DNA of 64,000 nucleotides from Odobenus rosmarus divergens. Taxonomy: Eukaryota > Chordata > Mammalia > Carnivora > Odobenidae. Positions 60,701 through 64,000 of the stretch are shown piece after piece; the stretch's first letter is position 1; the number at the start of each line of letters is the position of its first letter. The position numbers and the translations under genes are program-made. Location: NCBI RefSeq assembly GCF_000321225.1, contig NW_004450398.1:1260675-1324674 (forward strand). The letters are read 5' to 3'. Under the pieces are notes generated by a model. It did no database searches, was not told the origin of the DNA, and saw only the letters and a program-made list of their open reading frames with translations.

Positions 60701-62057
60701 AAGCAGGCTCCCCGCTGGAGCAGGGAGCCTGATGTGGGGCTCGATCCCAGGACCCTGGGACCATGACCTCAGCCAAAGGCAGATGCTTAACTGACTAAGC
60801 CACCCAGGTGCCCCAGATGCAGTTTATACTTCTAGTCCACTTACGTTCTTACTGTTCACTGACTTATTCTTAATGTGAAAAAAATCCCAAATTTTAGTTG
60901 ATCATAATAAAAAAAAAAAAAAGTAGGCATCCCATAATACCTGCCAAGGCTGTAGGATACAGTTCTCTTACTCAGTTTAATTGGCAAAATAGTTGGGTTC
61001 TTGGGCTGTGGGGATCCTGGGAGTGAGGGAGGTAGACTGTGTCTGTGGTCCTGCTTCCCACCTGGCAGGACTGCTGTATCCACTACCTCCCCACCCCCAG
61101 TCCACAGAATCCTAGTTATCACCCTCCAGAGCTGGCTTTCATAAGTTGAGGTTTGGTGTCTGTAATCTGCACCTTTCATATTCTCTTGCATTGGGTGGAG
61201 AATTGGAGATTTAGTTATCTACTCAATGTCTCCGATGGTGTATATAATGGTCAACTCATCAAACCAGACAGTATCAGAAATTGTATGTATGCTATTATGA
61301 GAAAAGAAATACCTGGCAATTCAGTATTTTGTTCTGAAAAAACTAGTGTTCTCTTAAAAGTAAAACTTATGTTTTAATTGTGTCAGGTACTTGGCAATCA
61401 AATAATGCCCGGATCTCTTAATATGAAGATAAAATTTGTGTGTGCTCAGTGTCTGAGAAATGGCCAAGTCATTGAACCAGACAAAAACAGAAAATATTGT
61501 AGTGCAAAAGCAAGGCACTCGTAAGTAGTATGTGAGTGTGTACTTGTGTGTGTGTGAGTGTGTGCAAACAATGCCTATTTCATAATTCTGTTACATGGGT
61601 ATAAAATCATACATAGAAGAAAAAACAATTGACTTTGAAGAGAGCAGAACAAAGTAGATAACGTAGGAGTAATTGCAAAGTGAAAGGGAAGAGATTTTTA
61701 CAATTTCATAGATAAGAATTCAACAGAATTTGGTAGTTTCTTCTCTGAATTTGATCAGTTCTTTGTTCAGGATTCCTAGGGAATGTCTGTTAAAATAATA
61801 GGAAATGCAGTGACAGAATCATAAGGCATTTCTTTTAGAAGGGTTGAGAAAAACATCTCTGGTCCTTCAGGTACGAACATTGTACCTGTCCCTTTATATT
61901 ATGCCTTGTGCCAGTGTGTCTCTTGTTTTTTCTGAACTCCATGTTTCTTAGGTGGACCAGAGATCGGCGTGCGATGAGAGTGATGTCCATCGAACGTAAG
62001 AAGTGGATGAACATCCGTCCTCTCCCCACAAAGAAACAAATGCCTTTACAGTTTGAT
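45727..62057 (+). CDS. ZC3H7A: ZC3H7A, zinc finger CCCH-type protein 7A (exons 2-19, 3' partial)
   Basis: This gene spans 18 coding exons (each listed) totalling 2,319 nt or 773 codons. All junctions are GT-AG and in frame. The human protein is about 970 residues, so about 200 C-terminal residues lie beyond the window. Order of parts: TPR-like helices at about residues 40-155; a Ser/Pro-rich linker with the acidic LDDGDMVLGDEIDDLL (275-290); a CxxC module (C446, C449) leading to a CCCH-like site (C506-x8-C515-x5-C521, with Tyr525 in the His position); a second CCCH finger C635-x7-C643-x5-C649-x3-H653; and another CxxC module (C712, C715, C731, H737). The sequence recognised is distinctive for ZC3H7A rather than its paralogue ZC3H7B. 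Family knowledge: an RNA-binding protein that recognises certain pre-microRNA loops. The promoter is a CpG island. Confidence 0.96.
45835..46157. mobile_element. Tigger-like non-autonomous DNA transposon
   Basis: Terminal inverted repeats: tagctgaccctcgagcaac at the left and the matching tgttgttcaagaggtcaact at the right. TA dinucleotides lie directly outside (45,833-45,834 and 46,158-46,159). About 320 bp with no coding capacity. It starts 41 bp after the exon 2 donor. Confidence 0.85.
46893..46932 (+). CDS. ZC3H7A: ZC3H7A exon 3
   Basis: A 40-nt micro-exon between cttttccttag and donor GTAATG, coding for SPLSYPGTQEQYE. With exon 2 it makes exactly 36 codons. Confidence 0.95.
46933..48693 (+). 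other. ZC3H7A: ZC3H7A intron 3
   Basis: Contains a hAT/MER-type relic at about 46,985-47,185 and a MIR-like piece at about 47,640-47,760. The rest is plain intronic sequence. Confidence 0.75.
46985..47185. mobile_element. hAT-type MER relic
   Basis: Carries the widely dispersed motif aataaagttttattggaaca followed by gagaccatatggcccacaga. Exact family not fixed by eye. A second copy lies at 53,125-53,295. Confidence 0.65.
48694..48891 (+). CDS. ZC3H7A: ZC3H7A exon 4 (TPR region)
   Basis: 198 nt, residues 37-102. Helical TPR-type pattern NEGNDVYRERDWNNSISQY and TEALNIAGYA. Donor GTGAGT at 48,892, with a SINE only 13 bases further. Confidence 0.96.
48905..49111 (-). mobile_element. Carnivore SINE adjoining the exon 4 donor
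   Basis: Minus-strand copy. Target-site duplication gagttgtgatt at 48,894-48,904 and 49,112-49,122; the left copy contains the last four bases of the donor GTGAGT. Confidence 0.94.
49204..49327 (-). mobile_element. Carnivore SINE, truncated
   Basis: Minus-strand copy that stops in gagcccgatgtggggcc, lacking its head. Confidence 0.85.
49545..49757 (-). mobile_element. Carnivore SINE (diverged)
   Basis: Minus-strand copy; target-site duplication ccagttgacattt. Confidence 0.9.
50146..50304 (+). CDS. ZC3H7A: ZC3H7A exon 5 (TPR region)
   Basis: 159 nt, residues 103-155. Contains NASNCKALYRKSKALSDLG, a TPR helix pair. Acceptor catctcag, donor GTATGG. Confidence 0.96.
50556..50636 (+). CDS. ZC3H7A: ZC3H7A exon 6
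   Basis: 81 nt, residues 156-182, DEHVVKLTQELAQKLGFK onward. Acceptor gcccccag, donor GTAAGC. Confidence 0.96.
50744..50782 (+). CDS. ZC3H7A: ZC3H7A exon 7
   Basis: 39-nt micro-exon coding LSLKSVPGDGATK. Acceptor ttctttcag, donor GTAAAG. It is a multiple of three, so skipping would keep the frame. Confidence 0.95.
51431..51464 (+). CDS. ZC3H7A: ZC3H7A exon 8
   Basis: 34-nt micro-exon coding ALNCSVEDIEP plus one base. Donor GTATGT; joins exon 9 in phase 1. Confidence 0.94.
51952..52235 (+). CDS. ZC3H7A: ZC3H7A exon 9 (linker with acidic motif)
   Basis: 284 nt. Starts DLLTPRQEAVPVV and ends DSAPEANETVM. It contains the conserved acidic LDDGDMVLGDEIDDLL (LD-type motif, residues 275-290). Acceptor ccgtgttacag, donor GTAAAT. 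Confidence 0.96.
52280..52478 (-). mobile_element. Carnivore SINE (diverged)
   Basis: Minus-strand copy in intron 9 ending ccaggcgcccc, 45 bp after the donor. Confidence 0.87.
52719..52876 (+). mobile_element. Carnivore SINE, shortened
   Basis: Plus-strand copy starting ggggcacgtgggtgactc with part of the middle deleted; target-site duplication aattctgaaaaaga. Confidence 0.92.
53125..53295. mobile_element. hAT-type MER relic
   Basis: Same family and orientation as 46,985-47,185: aaagttttgttggaacgcag and agcctaaaatatttacgatc, near its end ctgaccctgcc. Confidence 0.65.
53390..53585. mobile_element. MIR relic
   Basis: Contains gcaacttactttacccccag and tttcctggtctgtacagtgg, the MIR core order. 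Confidence 0.7.
54050..54254 (+). CDS. ZC3H7A: ZC3H7A exon 10
   Basis: 205 nt coding a Ser/Pro-rich linker (PSALVRGALPAASVPPSIPF, later RYAPPPSFSELYPPLTSSLE). Acceptor cttttctag, donor GTAAGA; phase 1. Confidence 0.96.
55343..55407 (+). CDS. ZC3H7A: ZC3H7A exon 11
   Basis: 65 nt coding DLPTSTSREGTALSSSNSSL and further Leu residues. Donor GTAAGT. With exon 10 it gives exactly 90 codons. Confidence 0.95.
55958..56144 (+). CDS. ZC3H7A: ZC3H7A exon 12
   Basis: 187 nt, residues 392-454. Ends with HELRQACQICFVKS, the first CxxC (C446, C449) of a zinc-binding module. Acceptor cttcttgcag; donor GTCAGG is weaker than the others. Confidence 0.95.
56465..56677 (-). mobile_element. Carnivore SINE
   Basis: Minus-strand copy with a (TTTTTTA)n-like tail; gtgatcattttt repeats at both ends. 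Confidence 0.92.
56689..56877 (-). mobile_element. Carnivore SINE (older)
   Basis: Minus-strand copy with head gagccagccagggccccc; the wider repeat aagaatgtgatcattt brackets this and the preceding SINE, so the younger one landed at its edge. Confidence 0.87.
57354..57515 (+). CDS. ZC3H7A: ZC3H7A exon 13
   Basis: 162 nt. Codes GPKLMDFTYHANMDHKCKKD, with His463, His468 and Cys470 as likely metal ligands, and the WKKIRPRPTK block before the first CCCH-like site. Donor GTATGT. Confidence 0.96.
57703..57905 (-). mobile_element. Carnivore SINE
   Basis: Minus-strand full-length copy; cttaactcctttttt / ttaacttcttttttt flank it. Confidence 0.93.
57917..58106 (-). mobile_element. Carnivore SINE (diverged)
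   Basis: Minus-strand copy ending gccacccaggcacccc, directly after the preceding one. Confidence 0.88.
58595..58791 (+). CDS. ZC3H7A: ZC3H7A exon 14 (first CCCH-like site)
   Basis: 197 nt. Completes CKDVAAEEECRYSGHCTFAY. The fourth ligand position is Tyr followed by Cys instead of His, so the finger is non-canonical. Then KGAFSREAFFGGNGKINLTV and an alpha-helical stretch. Donor GTACTG. Confidence 0.96.
59071..59171 (+). CDS. ZC3H7A: ZC3H7A exon 15
   Basis: 101 nt coding KCFDHKPRMISKRNKDNSTS and CSHPVTKHEFEDN, a Cys/His-rich segment. Acceptor tctgttccag, donor GTATGT; ends in phase 2. Confidence 0.95.
59609..59790 (+). CDS. ZC3H7A: ZC3H7A exon 16 (canonical CCCH finger)
   Basis: 182 nt. Contains CRHEVRYGCLREDECFYAH, fitting C-x7-C-x5-C-x3-H (C635, C643, C649, H653). 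Acceptor gtttcttag, donor GTAGGT. Confidence 0.96.
59824..60057 (+). mobile_element. L1 tail, 5'-truncated
   Basis: Carnivore L1 3' UTR (ggtcaccagggggcaggtgg, cacacctgaaactaacagaa, ctactggaattaaaa) with A-rich tail; target-site duplication gtctcctca at 59,815-59,823 and 60,058-60,066. It begins 33 bp after the exon 16 donor. Confidence 0.9.
60453..60529 (+). CDS. ZC3H7A: ZC3H7A exon 17
   Basis: 77 nt coding GISHDAIAQESKRYWQNLEA and NVPGAQ. Acceptor atttcccag, donor GTATTT; completes 120 codons with exons 15 and 16. Confidence 0.95.
60622..60814 (-). mobile_element. Carnivore SINE
   Basis: Minus-strand copy; target-site duplication cagatgcagtttatactt. Confidence 0.95.
61210..61315 (+). pseudogene. 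Decayed duplicate of ZC3H7A exon 18
   Basis: An intronic segment just upstream of exon 18 reads NGQLIKPDSIRNCMYAIMR in one frame, against NGQVIEPDKNRKYCSAKAR in the exon. The 35-bp core 61,246-61,280 matches 61,459-61,493 at 28 of 35 positions by eye. No good acceptor or donor surrounds it, and the CxxC of the exon is not kept. It looks like a relic of exon duplication; chance similarity is the alternative. Confidence 0.5.
61387..61520 (+). CDS. ZC3H7A: ZC3H7A exon 18
   Basis: 134 nt coding VLGNQIMPGSLNMKIKFVCA, then QCLRNGQVIEPDKNRKYC and SAKARH. It provides the CxxC and Cys/His ligands C712, C715, C731 and H737. Acceptor attgtgtcag, donor GTAAGT. Confidence 0.96.
61952..62057 (+). CDS. ZC3H7A: ZC3H7A exon 19 (last in window)
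   Basis: 106 nt coding SWTRDRRAMRVMSIERKKW and MNIRPLPTKKQMPLQFD, which parallels the WKKIRPRPTK block of exon 13. Donor GTACAT at 62,058. Reading on into the intron gives a stop after three codons. The next exon should carry the third CCCH finger and is outside the window. Confidence 0.94.
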
Positions 62058-64000
62058 GTACATACGTAACTTTTAAGCCACTTTTTTTTTTTATTAGGCA
62101 TTTCAAATCATTAGAAAGTAGTAGTGATTCAGATTGGAACTTCAGTGCTCGTCGTAATACCAAAATTTTTAAATGGTCCTCTTGTTTTCCTTCCCCTTTT
62201 GTATGTGTGGTTCTGTGACAGTTTTCAGATTGACTGGGATTGGATGAGTTACTCGGAGAAAGGAAATAGACGGTGGACTCAAGAAATAGTTATGGGCATG
62301 ACCTACCTTATTTTTCAGATGAATTACTTTGGGAGTGAGTAGGAGAGGATTTCATTTAAACTTGATTCCTAGGCTTTGCTATCCAACTCAAGGCCTTTTG
62401 TTACTAGGAACACTACTGATAAGTTTCTTTGACTGAAGCAATAGATATTAGCTAAAAGATTCCCCACTTTATAGGATTTTCTAAAAGTAACCCAAAGGAA
62501 AAGTGGTCAGTGTTCAAGGCACATGTTCTTCAAAAACCCTTAGAAGGTACCAGACCAACTGAAAGGGTCGTATTTCATTCATGAGGTGGCACGTTTCTGC
62601 TCCATACCCTCTGCTGCGTTCCGTGGTCTTGAAGGTAACTGTCCAAGCAAACCCCTTGAGCCGGCTCTGGACTTGACTCTTCAAGGGAGAGAGTCTGGAG
62701 TGAGTCTGGAGGGATGTCATTGTGTGAGTTAATAGAGACACTTGGAGCATTGACAGGCAGTAAACTTTCTGCCCCGATGGTGGACAGAAGGAGAGAACTG
62801 TTTGCCCACAGAAGCAGAGCAGGTGGATTGCAGAGTCCTCTTGGAAATGATGCCCCCTCTCTGACTTGCCCGAGAGAGTTGAGGAAGAGGCAGGTTAATT
62901 TCCCGTTGCCTAGGGTACCTTGCATTTTGTAAACATACACAGGTTACGAGGTCAGTCTCTGAAGGAGGCGGTATGTTTGTGTTTCATCCACAGTGGTTTT
63001 AGACTTGGGGATCTGAGTGATTGAATTGGTGGGCCTTGTAGGAGGGGAAGAAGGTTTGTTGGAACCGTGGATATCTTAGGCTTTAAAAGAGGAGATTACG
63101 GGTGTACTCCTCATTCTTTGTTAAAACAAAGGCAACTGAGAACGATTCTAGTTCAGCTGCTGGGACTACTGATTATTCTTTAATCTCGGACGTGCTGTAT
63201 TGCCGTGCAATGCACCAGTAGCTCATTTCCTCTTTTTTTTCTACCATACTAGGTATTGCTAAGGGATCCTTTTTCTAAAAGAAGAAATAATACTCTGTGT
63301 GTGTATGTGTGTAGACAGTATGGTGAGGTGGAAGGAGAATGGGCTTCAGAGTCTGCCAGAAGGGCCCTGGTCAAGTTACTCAGCCTCAGTTTGCTCATCT
63401 GTAAATGGGAATAATTACGTCCTAGGGAAGATTACATGAGATGGTGTTATGTAAAAACCCAGCACAGTGGCCGGCCTTCTCCTTTATCTTCTCTTCTCCC
63501 TGCTCCTTATCATTGAACTTTGAGAGACTATGGTAAATGTTTCCCTAGTAATACCTGCCTAAGAACTTATTGGGGTTTCACTTTATGCAGAGGATTGGGG
63601 GCGGGGGGCGGGGGCGTTGACATTGGTCCAAGGAAGGAAACCTGCAGTATTCAGGACTGACTGCTTTTAGATTTTTAGCAAAAACTGATGCTAAGTATCT
63701 GATATTATGTAAACTAATATATAGGGCCAGCCTCTGTTGAAACACAAAGTAGGCTAACAATTAATTGTACTAGAATGCTCTATAAAGACAAGTATATTGA
63801 TATTTGAGAATGAGCTGTCTTGGTGATAGAGGTTTTCTTAGTTTTTGATAGTTGTGGTTCTTAGAGACATCTACATTTTGCTGATCGCTGTCACCTTATT
63901 TTCCTACCAGTTTCATTGTATTTACTTAGTAAAAACACAATGCAAATAACCAGAAGAGGTAATATTTGAACGCTGTGTAACTGGATGGCCTGGCTCGTGT
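62058..64000 (+). other. ZC3H7A: ZC3H7A intron 19 (partial)
   Basis: No further ZC3H7A exon is visible. A MIR relic lies at 63,315-63,480. The rest is unique DNA. Confidence 0.75.
63315..63480. mobile_element. MIR relic
   Basis: MIR order visible: gtcaagttactcagcctcag, then tttgctcatctgtaaatggg and aataattacgtcc. Confidence 0.8.

Noticed and set aside
62041..62069. Possible end of ZC3H7A at the TAA in the exon 19 reading-through frame
   Set aside because: The donor GTACAT at 62,058 and the known continuation of the family protein show that this is intron. A stop here would remove about 200 conserved residues.

Overview
The window is nuclear DNA of a carnivoran mammal. It holds more than 55 copies of the tRNA-derived carnivore SINE (SINEC/CAN-SINE), many flanked by clear target-site duplications, together with carnivore-type L1 tails, older L1, L2, MIR and MaLR relics, and intron-containing genes. 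The SINE subfamily style looks caniform, perhaps arctoid (bear, seal or mustelid). The species cannot be fixed from the sequence alone.

Layout, with all genes on the + strand. (1) 1-2,300: the last intron, last coding exon and 3' UTR of RSL1D1, a nucleolar L1-domain protein. (2) 5,840-19,900: a tandem array of three BCAR4-like units. The middle unit has an intact 120-codon two-transmembrane ORF (13,154-13,516). The first (about 9,105-9,504) and third (about 19,576-19,864) are broken. The 5' regions of the second and third units share a nearly identical 397-bp tract inside otherwise diverged paralogous sequence, as expected after gene conversion. (3) 19,900-35,330: repeat-rich intergenic DNA with a processed SMIM13 pseudogene (24,137-25,945) bounded by a 12-bp target-site duplication. 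Its 3' part resembles a pogo/CENP-B-type helix-turn-helix gene. (4) 35,330-37,090: the CpG-island promoter and non-coding first exon of ZC3H7A. (5) 45,693-62,057: eighteen coding exons of ZC3H7A giving 773 codons, with every junction in frame. The last 200 or so residues and the 3' UTR lie beyond the window.

The order RSL1D1 - BCAR4 - ZC3H7A on one strand matches the human 16p13.13 block, which supports the BCAR4 identification. The genes do not form a pathway. RSL1D1 is a ribosome-biogenesis and nucleolar factor, BCAR4 is an oocyte/embryo and placenta-type gene in other mammals, and ZC3H7A is an RNA-binding CCCH protein linked to microRNA processing.

Most interesting signals: the BCAR4 triplication with a sharply bounded conversion tract; a decayed copy of ZC3H7A exon 18 inside the preceding intron; an overlapping upstream ORF at the ZC3H7A start; a SINE inserted against the exon 4 splice donor; the SMIM13 retrocopy with its unexpected pogo-like 3' part; and an assembly gap flanked by a perfect 74-bp duplication. 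I saw no prokaryote-like system, CRISPR array, rRNA gene or standalone tRNA gene.
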